This document shows positions 27,590 through 35,656 of a DNA stretch of 64,000 nucleotides, one piece after another. The stretch's first letter is position 1. Each line of letters opens with the position of its first letter. Made by a program: the position numbers and the translations under genes. The stretch lies in assembly GCF_002479495.1 (NCBI RefSeq), contig NZ_DLNQ01000007.1:96360-160359 (forward strand). Reading direction: 5' to 3'. Source of the stretch: Brevundimonas sp. UBA7506 (GTDB taxonomy: Bacteria; Pseudomonadota; Alphaproteobacteria; Caulobacterales; Caulobacteraceae). The notes below the pieces were generated by a model. It was not told the DNA's origin. It saw only the letters and a program-made list of their open reading frames with translations, and made no database searches.

Positions 27590-28333
27590 ATGCGTAAACG
27601 CAACACCACCAAAGCCTCGGGCGCGAACGACGCCCTGTTCGGCGGCGCCTGTCTGGTCGCCATCATCGCCCTAGGGCTGTGCAGCAGCCCGGCCAAGGCC
27701 GAGGAAAAAGCCGGTCCCGACGTCGCCTTCAACGCCGCCGTGGCTTCCGACTACGTCTTCCGCGGCGTCAGCCAGACCGAAGGCGATCCGGCGATTTCAG
27801 CCGGCGTCGATGTGACCCAGGGCCTGTTCTACGCCGGCGCCTGGGCCGGCAACGTCTCCTTCGCCGGGGACGCCGACACCGACGCCGAGATCGACCTCTA
27901 CGCCGGGGTTCGGCCCGAGTTCGCCGGCTTCAACTGGGACTTCGGCGTGGTCAGCTATTTCTACGCCGGTCAGCCGGACGGGGCCGATTACGACTATGTC
28001 GAGCTGAAGGCCGTGACCTCGCGCGCTGTCGGCCCGGCCACCCTGGGGGCGGCGATTTACTGGTCTCCCGACTTCTTCGGCGCGGCCGAGGATGAGGCGA
28101 CCTATGCCGAGATCAACGGCGCGATCAGCCCGGCGGACAGGTGGACCCTCTCGGTGGCGGTGGGCCGTCAGTGGGTGTCGTCGGACTTTGACTACACCAC
28201 CTGGAACCTGGGCGCTGCCTATCAGCTGACCGACCATCTGGCGCTGGACGTCCGCTATTTCGACACCGACGAACACGACTTCGGCGCCGCCTATGACGGT
28301 CGCGTCGCAGCCAGCGTGAAGGCGACCTTCTGA
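27590..28333 (+). CDS. TorF-family putative outer-membrane porin inside the kdp operon
   Basis: 247 residues with an N-terminal basic region, a hydrophobic leader ending SSPAKAEE, then a beta-barrel of the TorF/Gcw_chp type: VAFNAAVASDYVFRGVSQTEGDPAISAGVDV, repeated aromatic strands and a C-terminal Phe (VAASVKATF). AAGGAAG precedes the ATG. It begins 17 bases after kdpB and its TGA overlaps the kdpC ATG, so it is translated as part of the operon. An outer-membrane partner could ease K+ entry to the periplasm when K+ is scarce (inference). Confidence 0.88.
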   Translation: MRKRNTTKASGANDALFGGACLVAIIALGLCSSPAKAEEKAGPDVAFNAAVASDYVFRGVSQTEGDPAISAGVDVTQGLFYAGAWAGNVSFAGDADTDAEIDLYAGVRPEFAGFNWDFGVVSYFYAGQPDGADYDYVELKAVTSRAVGPATLGAAIYWSPDFFGAAEDEATYAEINGAISPADRWTLSVAVGRQWVSSDFDYTTWNLGAAYQLTDHLALDVRYFDTDEHDFGAAYDGRVAASVKATF

Positions 28334-28920
28334 TGCTGAACCACATCCGTCCGGCGGTCGTGATGATCGCCCTGTTCACCGGCGTTCTGGGCGTCGCCTA
28401 TCCGTTCGCGGTGACGGGCGTGGCCCAGACGGTCTTCCACGATCAGGCCGACGGCAGCCTGGTCCGCGACAAGGCGGGTCAGGTGGTGGGCTCGGCCCTG
28501 GTCGGCCAGACCTTTGCGGAGCCGGTCTATCTGCATCCGCGCCCTTCGGCGGCGGGTGAGGGCTATGACGCCGCGGCCTCGTCCGGCTCCAACCTCGGCC
28601 CGCTGAACCCGGACCTGATCGCCCGGGTCAAGACGGACGCCGATGCCTTGCGCGCCGAAACGGGTGCAGCGGTTATCCCCGCCGACGCTGTGACCACCTC
28701 GGCCTCGGGCCTCGACCCGCATATCTCTCCAGCCTACGCTGAGCTGCAAATCGCCCGCATCGCCAGCGCGCGCGGGGTAGCGGAGGCGCAGGTGCGCGAG
28801 GTGATCGGACAGCATGTCGAAGGCCGCACGTTCGGCGTTCTGGGCCAGCCGCGCGTCAATGTGCTGCTGACCAATATGGCGCTGGACGCGCGCTTCCCTC
28901 GTCCCGCTGCGGAGGGCTGA
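28333..28920 (+). CDS. kdpC: Potassium-transporting ATPase, subunit C
   Basis: 195 residues: a single N-terminal transmembrane helix (VVMIALFTGVLGVAYPFAVTG) and a periplasmic domain with GSALVGQTF, YLHPRPSAAG and the conserved SGLDPHISPAYAELQIARIA. It is the accessory subunit that increases ATP or K+ affinity. The ATG overlaps the porin stop (TGATG), and its own stop overlaps the kdpD ATG the same way. Confidence 0.97.
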   Translation: MLNHIRPAVVMIALFTGVLGVAYPFAVTGVAQTVFHDQADGSLVRDKAGQVVGSALVGQTFAEPVYLHPRPSAAGEGYDAAASSGSNLGPLNPDLIARVKTDADALRAETGAAVIPADAVTTSASGLDPHISPAYAELQIARIASARGVAEAQVREVIGQHVEGRTFGVLGQPRVNVLLTNMALDARFPRPAAEG

Positions 28921-31589
28921 TGGCGCCGCCTGTCATCCCGACGGGCAAGACCCCGGCCGCCCCGCGCAAGCGTGGGCGGCTGAAGGTTTTTCTGGGCATG
29001 TCGCCCGGCGTCGGCAAGACCTATGAGATGCTGCGCGCCGCGCGTCGGCGCAAGGCCGAGGGCGACGACGTGGTCGTCGGCGTGGTCGAGACCCACGGCC
29101 GCAAGGAGACCATGAGCCTGCTGCGCGGGTTGGAGGTCATGGCCCGCAATCCCATCGCCTATCGCGAACGGACCCTGCTGGAGTTCGACCTGGACGGCGC
29201 CGTGGCGCGCCGTCCCGGCCTGCTGCTGGTCGACGAATACGCCCACTCCAACGCCCCCGGCTCGCGCCATCCCAAGCGCTGGCAGGACGTGGAGGAGATC
29301 CTGGACGCCGGGATCGACGTCTGGACCACGCTGAACGTCCAGCACCTGGAAAGCCTGTCGGACGTGGTGCTGCGCATCACCGGGGTGCGCCAGCGCGAGA
29401 GCGTGCCCGACAGCGCCCTGTCGCGCGCCGACGACATCGAGGTGTTGGACATCACCCCCGAGGAGCTGCGCAAGCGTCTGGCCGAGGGCAAGGTCTATGT
29501 GCCCGAGACGGCGCGGCTGGCCTCGGACAACTTCTTCAAGGTCGAGAACCTGACGGCCCTGCGCGAGCTGGCCCTGCGCCGCGCGGCCCAGACGGTGGAT
29601 GATCAGCTGGTGGCCCGACTGCGCGAGCAGGGGGTGCCGGGGCCCTGGGCGGCGGGCGAGCGGATTCTGGTGCTGATCGCGGGCGACGCCATGGCCGGGC
29701 CTCTGGTCCGCGCCGGGCGGCGGCTGTCGGACATGATGATGGACGCGCCCTGGACCGTGGCCCACGTCGACCGCCCCTCGGGCGCGCGGCACGGCGTCGG
29801 CTCGGCGGGCAAGTTGTCGGACGCGCTGAAGCTGGCGGAGCAGCTCGGCGGGCGCACCGTGGTCCTGTCCGGCGACGACGTGGTGCGCGCGGTCATGGAT
29901 CACGCCCATCAGAATAACGTCACCCAGATCGTTCTGGCCAAGGGCCGCGACAGCCGCCTGTCGGAATGGCTGGGCCGTTCACTGGCGGCGGAACTGCTGC
30001 GTCAGGCGCGCGGCGTGGCGGTCCACGTCATCACCGACGGGGCCGATCTGGAGGAGAAGACGCTGCGCGAGCCGCGCCTGTCCCTGCCCGGCGGCTGGCG
30101 CGGCTATGCCGTGGGCGCGGCCTTCGTGATCGCCGCCACCGGCCTGGCCCTGCTACTGGATCGGACGTTCGAGCGGGTCGATCTGGGCGTCATCTATCTG
30201 TCGGCGGTGCTGGCGGCGGGGGTGCTGTACGGCCTGCGCCCGGCCCTGGCGGCGGCGACGGTCGCCTTCCTGACCTACAACTTCCTGTTCCTTCAGCCGA
30301 AATATAGTTTCGCCATCGGTTCGCCGACCGATTTCCTGACCCTGATCGTCTTCTGGGCCGTGGCCCTGACCACGGGCTTCCTGGCCGGCCGGGTGCGCGA
30401 GCAGGCGCGGGCGGCGCAGCGCCGGGCCTCGGCGGTCTCGGCCCTTCTGGCCGCCAGCCAGCGCCTGACCGGCGTGGGCGACCGCACCGCCGCCGCGCGC
30501 ATCCTGGCCGAGCAGACGGCGGCCGCGGCGGGGGCGGGGGCCGTGGTCCTGCTGCCGGTCGAGGACGAGCTGACCCTGATCGCCGGGGCGCCGGGCAAGC
30601 CGGAACTGGGCGCCGAGGCCATGGCCGCCGCCCGCTGGGCCTGGGAGAAGGGCGAGCCCGCCGGACACGGCACCGGCACCCTGCCGCAGGCGCGCTGGAC
30701 CTTCCGCCCCCTGCAAGGCGTGCGCGACCGCGCGGGCGTGGCCGGGATCGAGGCGGCGGCCCTGTCGCCCGGCTCGGACGAGGAAAAACTGGCCCTGGCC
30801 CTGCTGGATCAGGGCGCGGTCGCGGTCGAGCGCGCCGATCTGGCCGGGCAGGCGGTCGAGACCGAGACCCTGCGCCGCACGGATCGGTTCAGGGGCGCGC
30901 TGATGAACTCGGTCAGCCATGATCTGCGTACGCCCCTGTCCACGGTCCTGGGGGCCTCGACCACGCTGATTGATCTCGGCGACAAGCTGAAGCCCGAGGT
31001 CCGCGCCGACCTGCTGCTGTCGATCCGCGAGGAGGCCGAGCGGCTCAGCCGCTATGTCGGCGACCTCTTGGACATGACCCGGCTGGAGGGCGGCGGGCTG
31101 AACATCCGCGCAGACTGGGTCGATGTGCGCGACGTCCTGAACGCAGCGGGCAAGCGCGTGGCGCGGCGTCTCGGCCAGCGCAGGATGACGCGCGACTTCC
31201 CGGCCCAGCTCAGTCTGGTCATGGTCGATCAGGGCCTGCTGGAACAGGCCCTGGTCAACATCCTGGAAAACGCTATGGCCTACAGCCCCGACGGCTCGAC
31301 CGTCGAACTGGCCGCCTATGAGGACCGGGGTTCGGTGGTCATCTCCATCGAGGACGAGGGCAAGGGCATCCCGACCGCCGAGCTGGAACGGGTTTTCGAC
31401 AAGTTCCGCCGCATGGAGGAGCCCTCGGATCGCACCAAGGGGGCCGGGCTGGGCCTGGCCATCGCCAAGGGCTTCGTCGAGGCCATGAACGGCCGCATCG
31501 CCGCCGCCAGCCCGATTCAGGACGGAAAAGGCACCCGCATCCTGATCAGCCTGCCCAAGGCCGTCGTCACCCATCCCAGCCTGCTTTAG
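28920..31589 (+). CDS. kdpD: Sensor histidine kinase KdpD
   Basis: 889 residues. The cytoplasmic N-terminal KdpD domain has a Walker A-like GMSPGVGKTYEML, followed by a universal-stress-like domain (about 245-375). A block of transmembrane helices (about 395-490) follows, then a GAF-like segment. The kinase core has the H-box SVSHDLRTPLSTVLG, N-box NILENAMAYS and G-boxes DEGKGIP and GAGLGLAIAKGF. It senses K+ limitation or turgor and phosphorylates KdpE. It overlaps kdpC by one base and precedes kdpE by 10 bases, so the regulators are co-transcribed with the pump. Confidence 0.97.
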   Translation: MAPPVIPTGKTPAAPRKRGRLKVFLGMSPGVGKTYEMLRAARRRKAEGDDVVVGVVETHGRKETMSLLRGLEVMARNPIAYRERTLLEFDLDGAVARRPGLLLVDEYAHSNAPGSRHPKRWQDVEEILDAGIDVWTTLNVQHLESLSDVVLRITGVRQRESVPDSALSRADDIEVLDITPEELRKRLAEGKVYVPETARLASDNFFKVENLTALRELALRRAAQTVDDQLVARLREQGVPGPWAAGERILVLIAGDAMAGPLVRAGRRLSDMMMDAPWTVAHVDRPSGARHGVGSAGKLSDALKLAEQLGGRTVVLSGDDVVRAVMDHAHQNNVTQIVLAKGRDSRLSEWLGRSLAAELLRQARGVAVHVITDGADLEEKTLREPRLSLPGGWRGYAVGAAFVIAATGLALLLDRTFERVDLGVIYLSAVLAAGVLYGLRPALAAATVAFLTYNFLFLQPKYSFAIGSPTDFLTLIVFWAVALTTGFLAGRVREQARAAQRRASAVSALLAASQRLTGVGDRTAAARILAEQTAAAAGAGAVVLLPVEDELTLIAGAPGKPELGAEAMAAARWAWEKGEPAGHGTGTLPQARWTFRPLQGVRDRAGVAGIEAAALSPGSDEEKLALALLDQGAVAVERADLAGQAVETETLRRTDRFRGALMNSVSHDLRTPLSTVLGASTTLIDLGDKLKPEVRADLLLSIREEAERLSRYVGDLLDMTRLEGGGLNIRADWVDVRDVLNAAGKRVARRLGQRRMTRDFPAQLSLVMVDQGLLEQALVNILENAMAYSPDGSTVELAAYEDRGSVVISIEDEGKGIPTAELERVFDKFRRMEEPSDRTKGAGLGLAIAKGFVEAMNGRIAAASPIQDGKGTRILISLPKAVVTHPSLL

Positions 31590-31599
31590 GGTTCGCCGC

Positions 31600-32289
31600 A
31601 TGGCCGCCGTCCGTCCCCAGATTCTCGTCATCGACGACGAGCCCCAGATCCACCGCTTCCTGTCCCCGGCGCTGGACGCCGCCGGCTATGAGCCGCGCCG
31701 CGCCGACAGCGGGCAGGAGGGCCTGCGCGGCATCGCCCTGTGGAGCCCCGACGCCGTGGTCCTCGACCTCGGCCTGCCCGACATGGACGGCAAGGACGTG
31801 CTGGCCCGCGCGCGTGAGTTCTACGCCGGCCCCATCATCATCCTGTCGGCGCGCGACAAGGAGGCCGAGAAGATCGCGGCCCTGGACCTGGGCGCTGACG
31901 ACTATGTCGAAAAGCCTTTCGGCGTCGGTGAACTGCTGGCCCGTGTCCGGGCCAACCTGAGGCAGGCCGCGCCGCGCGTGGAGGCCAGCGGGCCGCTGAC
32001 GGCGGGCGAGGTGGTCATGGACCTTGAGCGCCGCCTGATCACCCGCGCGGGCGAGGCCGTGCGCGTCACGCCCAAGGAATACGACGTCCTGGCCCATCTG
32101 GCGCGCAACGCCGGCAAGGTGGTCGGCCACCGCGACCTGCTGACCGCCGTATGGGGCAAGGCCCACGCCGACGACACCCAGTATCTGCGCGTGGTCATCG
32201 GCCAGTTGCGCCAGAAGCTGGAGGCCGACCCGGCCCAGCCGCGTCTGATCCTGACGGAGCCTGGCGTGGGGTACCGGCTGGCGGGTTGA
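31600..32289 (+). CDS. kdpE: Response regulator KdpE (OmpR/PhoB type)
   Basis: 229 residues. The receiver domain has the acidic pair in VIDDEPQ, the phosphoacceptor Asp in VVLDLGLPDMDG, and Lys in VEKPFGVGEL. The C-terminal winged helix (about 130-229) contains RVTPKEYDVLAHLARNAGKVV and ends in LTEPGVGYRLAG. It activates kdp transcription when phosphorylated. It is the last gene of the operon. Confidence 0.96.
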   Translation: MAAVRPQILVIDDEPQIHRFLSPALDAAGYEPRRADSGQEGLRGIALWSPDAVVLDLGLPDMDGKDVLARAREFYAGPIIILSARDKEAEKIAALDLGADDYVEKPFGVGELLARVRANLRQAAPRVEASGPLTAGEVVMDLERRLITRAGEAVRVTPKEYDVLAHLARNAGKVVGHRDLLTAVWGKAHADDTQYLRVVIGQLRQKLEADPAQPRLILTEPGVGYRLAG

Positions 32290-32303
32290 TCGTGGCGAAA
32301 CGC

Positions 32304-32335
32304 TTGACCCTGTAGCCGCTACAGGGTGCATGAGG
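32304..32335 (+). promoter_or_regulatory. CadR/PbrR/ZntR-like MerR-family metal-responsive promoter
   Basis: A -35 box TTGACC (32304-32309) overlaps a perfect 9-bp dyad ACCCTGTAG (32307-32315) / CTACAGGGT (32319-32327) with a 3-base centre, and a -10 region follows at about 32329-32335. The long 19-20 base spacer containing the dyad is the defining architecture of promoters controlled by MerR-family metal sensors. The arms match the consensus I recall for CadR/PbrR operators. No merR-type gene is in this window. It lies 14 bases after kdpE and reads into the truncated receptor below. Confidence 0.8.
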
Positions 32336-32386
32336 CCGCCTCGGCTAGGGGCAAGGGTCCCGCTTCCTGTCTGCTTCGGAGCTCGC

Positions 32387-32611
32387 GTGTCTTCATCCGT
32401 CGTCTCGTCTCGTGCTCGCCAGATCCTGTTGGCGTCGGTCGCCGCCCTGATTGCGGCCGCCGCGTCTCCGGCGCTCGCGCAGGAGGCCGGTCACCACGAC
32501 GACGACCATCAGGATGAAGCGATCGAGGTCGAGGACGTCATCGTTCAGGCGACCCGCTCGGGGCGCTGCATTCAGCACGAACCGATCCGCGTCGAGGTGA
32601 TCGGCCGCATG
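32387..32611 (+). pseudogene. 5' remnant of a metal-type TonB-dependent receptor
   Basis: From a GTG at 32387 (GGAG upstream) about 75 codons encode a signal peptide (ILLASVAALIAAAASPALAQ), a His/Asp-rich stretch GHHDDDHQDE typical of metal-binding receptor N-termini, and the start of a plug domain (VEDVIVQATRSGRCIQHEPI, then RVEVIG). The similarity stops abruptly at the hairpin at 32612, and the frame runs on as nonsense to 32722 across the 3' end of the next gene. A full receptor would need about 600 more residues. With the metal-responsive promoter in front, this is probably what is left of a deleted metal-uptake or resistance operon. Confidence 0.75.
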
Positions 32612-32649
32612 GACAGACCGGCATTCCCGTCCGGGTATGCCGGTCTGTC
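32612..32649. terminator. Hairpin between the receptor remnant and the convergent hydrolase gene
   Basis: A perfect 13-bp inverted repeat GACAGACCGGCAT (32612-32624) / ATGCCGGTCTGTC (32637-32649) with a 12-base loop. It lacks a T-run, so it is a weak or factor-assisted terminator. It ends 8 bases before the hydrolase stop codon, and the receptor similarity breaks exactly at its left edge. Confidence 0.6.
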
Positions 32650-32657
32650 ATCGCGTC

Positions 32658-34115
32658 CTATGCGACCGGGAAGGTCGGCGGCGGCAGGACCAGTTTGGTG
32701 TCGCTCACCGGCTGTTCGCTGAAGAACTTCACCAGCAGGGGCTGCACCTCGGGGTGAGCCTCGAAGACGTTGTGGCCGGCGTTCTCGACCAGAACCTGGG
32801 TCTTGTTCTGGAACTGGGCGACGACCTCGGCCTGTTCCTCCAGCGGGGTGCGGCCGTCCAGCGAGCCGGCGACCAGAAGCGCCGGGGTCTCGATGCGGAT
32901 GGGCTGGCGGAAGTCCTCGCCCAGATCGACGCCGGGGATGGCGGCCACCAGATGCGGCATGGGCAGATTGAAGGCGTCGCCCAGAACCGCCGTCTTCGCC
33001 TCCCGGGTGATGAGCGCCAGACGTTCGGGCGAGACGCCCGAGGCCATATCCATCGTCGTCGACATGCCGGAGACGCCGAAGTAGCGGTGGGGCGGCGGGA
33101 TGATCGACGCCAGGCTGTCGGTATCGCCTGCGTCGAGCTTCAGATAGATGCCGGGCAGCATGGAGAGCTGCGGCGGGTTGGCGACCAGGGCGGAGGCCAG
33201 CAGCTGGATGCCGAAACCGCCCACCTGGACGTCGATGGGGCCGTTTTCACCGGCGAAGGTAACCGTCGCCGGATTGGCTTCCAGCCGCTCATGCACGCGG
33301 CGCATCAAGGCCGGCATGTTCGGGATCGCCGCGCGAACGGCGGGGTCCTGTCCCATCAGCTGATCCACGCGGTCCAGGAACATGTCGATGTGGGCCGGAC
33401 GCTTGACGGTCTGGTCCTGACCTTCAAGGCTGGCCAGGGCGACGCGACCGATCGAATTCGGGTGGCGCTTCAGCACCGAGAGGGCCAGGTGGGTGCCGTA
33501 GCTGATGCCCCACAGATTGACCTTGTCCACGCCCAGATGGCGGCGCAGGTCCTCGATGTCGTCGGCGTTCTGTTCGGTATTGTACCCGGCTATGGCCACG
33601 CCGGCGCGTTTCCAGTCCACCCAGGCCTTCTGCGTTTCCTCGCGGTACCAGGCGCTCACGGCGGCGTGGGTCATGGCGGGATAGGGGGTGCTGGTTTCCC
33701 GTTCAGGAATGTGGTTCGACATCCCGACCCCGCGCTGATCCAGAGCAATGACGTCGGCCACTTCTCTCAGCGCCATGAAGATCGGGAAGCGCGGCCCCAT
33801 CGCCGTGCGCGGGCCCGAACCGCCCGGTCCGCCGGCCAGATAGATGATGGGCGGTCCCGGGTTCTTCGCGGTCGAGGCGAAGCGCACATAGCCGATGCGG
33901 ATGCGGCGCGAACCCGGAACGCGGCGATCCTCGGGCGCCTCGAAGAAGCCGCGTTCAGCGTCGACTTCCTCGCCGTTGCCGGCCTTGAAGCGGAAGGGCC
34001 CGGCTTCGGGCTGGGCGTCCTGAGCCCAGGCGGTTTTCGACAAGAGCGCCAGACCGGGAAGCGACAGGCCGGCGGCGGTGAGGATGGAGCGGCGGTTCAG
34101 GGATGTGTGTGTCAT
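32658..34115 (-). CDS. Exported alpha/beta hydrolase (TAP/proline iminopeptidase-like)
   Basis: 485 residues with a Tat-like leader (LNRRSILTAAGLSLPGLALLSKTAWAQ). The alpha/beta hydrolase core has the oxyanion HGGP-like segment YLAGGPGGSG, nucleophile Ser205 in GISYG, Asp in AGSLDGRTP and His in ENAGHNVF near the C-terminus, with a large cap between. This matches tripeptidyl-aminopeptidase-like S33 peptidases, which release N-terminal residues from short peptides; esterase activity cannot be excluded. It is monocistronic, divergent from the LytTR membrane regulator with 110 bases between. Confidence 0.87.
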   Translation of the reverse strand: MTHTSLNRRSILTAAGLSLPGLALLSKTAWAQDAQPEAGPFRFKAGNGEEVDAERGFFEAPEDRRVPGSRRIRIGYVRFASTAKNPGPPIIYLAGGPGGSGPRTAMGPRFPIFMALREVADVIALDQRGVGMSNHIPERETSTPYPAMTHAAVSAWYREETQKAWVDWKRAGVAIAGYNTEQNADDIEDLRRHLGVDKVNLWGISYGTHLALSVLKRHPNSIGRVALASLEGQDQTVKRPAHIDMFLDRVDQLMGQDPAVRAAIPNMPALMRRVHERLEANPATVTFAGENGPIDVQVGGFGIQLLASALVANPPQLSMLPGIYLKLDAGDTDSLASIIPPPHRYFGVSGMSTTMDMASGVSPERLALITREAKTAVLGDAFNLPMPHLVAAIPGVDLGEDFRQPIRIETPALLVAGSLDGRTPLEEQAEVVAQFQNKTQVLVENAGHNVFEAHPEVQPLLVKFFSEQPVSDTKLVLPPPTFPVA

Positions 34116-34225
34116 GACCCCGGTTGAAGCAGGCTTTTCGGCGCTGTGGGGCGTGCTTCGGCCAACGGTCGGCCTGCGTCGGTGAACGGCAGCGCTTTCA
34201 AGCGAATGGCGATAGGGTCCGCGCC

Positions 34226-35653
34226 ATGTGGCGGATTCTTCTCATCGCGATTCTCTGGACCTCGCTGCCGACGGCGTCGCGAGCGCAGGATCAGGGCTAT
34301 GACTGGCAGGCGTGTCGGGGCGAACCGGGCGCGGCGGCGCCCGTTCTGCACGACTGTCGCCCGGTCGAAGGCGTCATCGATCCGCAAGGGCGCGAGTTGT
34401 GGTTGCGCGCCGCCGTGCAGCGCCCGAGCGGCGACGAACCCGCCGCCCTCTATGTCGTCGGCGCGGCCTCCTCGGAAGTCTGGCTCAATGGGCAGAAGCT
34501 GGGCGCGAACGGACGACCGGGCGGCTCGCCAGCGGCGGAAGCGGCTGGTCGTTATGAAGCGTCCTTCCCCATCCCCGAGCGGCTGTGGCGTTCGGCCGAC
34601 AACCTGGTCGTGGTCCATATGTCGTCGTTTCACGGGGTCGTGCGTCTGGACAATCCCGTCGGGGGGATCATGGTCGCCGCCTATCCCTGGCCGTCGCGCA
34701 CGATCCCGGTGGCGATCGCCTTCATCGCGGCCGGGGCGCTGTTCGCGGCCGCCTTCGGTTTCGCCGTCATCTACAGTCTGCGCCGCACGGGTTCGAGCCT
34801 GGCGCTGGCGGCCCTGGCCGGGGTCGCGGGTCTGCAGGCGATTCTGGAAAGCCTGCGGGCGCTGGTTCCCTATGCCTATCCCGTCCACGGTCTGCGGCTG
34901 GTCGGCATCTGGGTTCTGAGCGCCGCCTTCGCGGTCCTGCTGGTTTCCTATGTCGTGTCGCGCTTCTGGCCGCAGGCGCGCGGCCGGCTGGTGCTTCTGG
35001 CGGCGGCGGCCGTGGCCGCGACCGGCCTCGCCCCCGGTTTCGACCTGAAGACGACGTTGGCTCTGATGATCGGCCTGGCGCTTTCCGCCGTCGTCGCCGC
35101 CGTCGCCGTGCGCCGCCGACTGCCCGGCGCGCGGCCGATGCTGGCCTATCTCGCCGTCTTCATCGCGGTGGGCATGCTGTTCCCGAGCTTGCTGGTCGAC
35201 CTGTCCTATTTCCTGTTCGCCGCGGGCCTTCTGCTTCCCCTTCTGATGGCCGATGTCGTTCGATTGGGGCGCGCCGATCAGGAACGGGAGGCGGCGCTGA
35301 CCCGCGCCGCCGCGCGTCCGGACTGTCTGACGGTGGCCTCGTCGCGCGGGGTCGAGCGGGTGCCGCTCGTCGACATCCTGGCCGTGGTCGGCGCCGACGA
35401 CTACGTGGAACTGCGCCTGACGAACGGACGCAGAATGCTGCACGCCGCCCGTCTCGATCGACTTGAAGCGGAACTGCCCGCCAGCTTCCTGCGGGTCCAC
35501 CGCTCGGTGATCGCCAACCTGGCCCACGTCCGTGGCTTTGAGCGTGAAGGCGGGCAAGGGCGCTTGCTGATGGACGAGGGCGCATCCCTGCCCATCAGCC
35601 GAAACCGTCTTCCGAGCGTTCGCGACGCGCTCAACGCCGCACCGCGCGTGTGA
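34226..35653 (+). CDS. Seven-helix membrane LytTR regulator with periplasmic sensor domain
   Basis: 475 residues. After a signal sequence (ILLIAILWTSLPTASRAQ) comes a periplasmic beta-rich domain (about 20-150) with SEVWLNGQKLGANGRPGG, reminiscent of the jelly-roll fold of DISMED-type sensors. About seven transmembrane helices (160-370) follow, then a C-terminal LytTR DNA-binding domain with ILAVVGADDYVELRLTNG, LDRLEAELPASFLRVHRSVI and LPISRNRLPSV. No kinase or receiver is present, so extracellular sensing and DNA binding sit in one chain. The ATG at 34226 is chosen because it begins the signal sequence. Ligand and targets are unknown; the neighbours suggest peptide or polysaccharide sensing (inference). 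Confidence 0.85.
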   Translation: MWRILLIAILWTSLPTASRAQDQGYDWQACRGEPGAAAPVLHDCRPVEGVIDPQGRELWLRAAVQRPSGDEPAALYVVGAASSEVWLNGQKLGANGRPGGSPAAEAAGRYEASFPIPERLWRSADNLVVVHMSSFHGVVRLDNPVGGIMVAAYPWPSRTIPVAIAFIAAGALFAAAFGFAVIYSLRRTGSSLALAALAGVAGLQAILESLRALVPYAYPVHGLRLVGIWVLSAAFAVLLVSYVVSRFWPQARGRLVLLAAAAVAATGLAPGFDLKTTLALMIGLALSAVVAAVAVRRRLPGARPMLAYLAVFIAVGMLFPSLLVDLSYFLFAAGLLLPLLMADVVRLGRADQEREAALTRAAARPDCLTVASSRGVERVPLVDILAVVGADDYVELRLTNGRRMLHAARLDRLEAELPASFLRVHRSVIANLAHVRGFEREGGQGRLLMDEGASLPISRNRLPSVRDALNAAPRV

Positions 35654-35656
35654 GCG

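Noticed and set aside
32637..34127. 496-codon plus-strand open frame over the hydrolase gene
   Set aside because: Antisense shadow of the alpha/beta hydrolase, with low-complexity His/Gly/Asp-rich composition.
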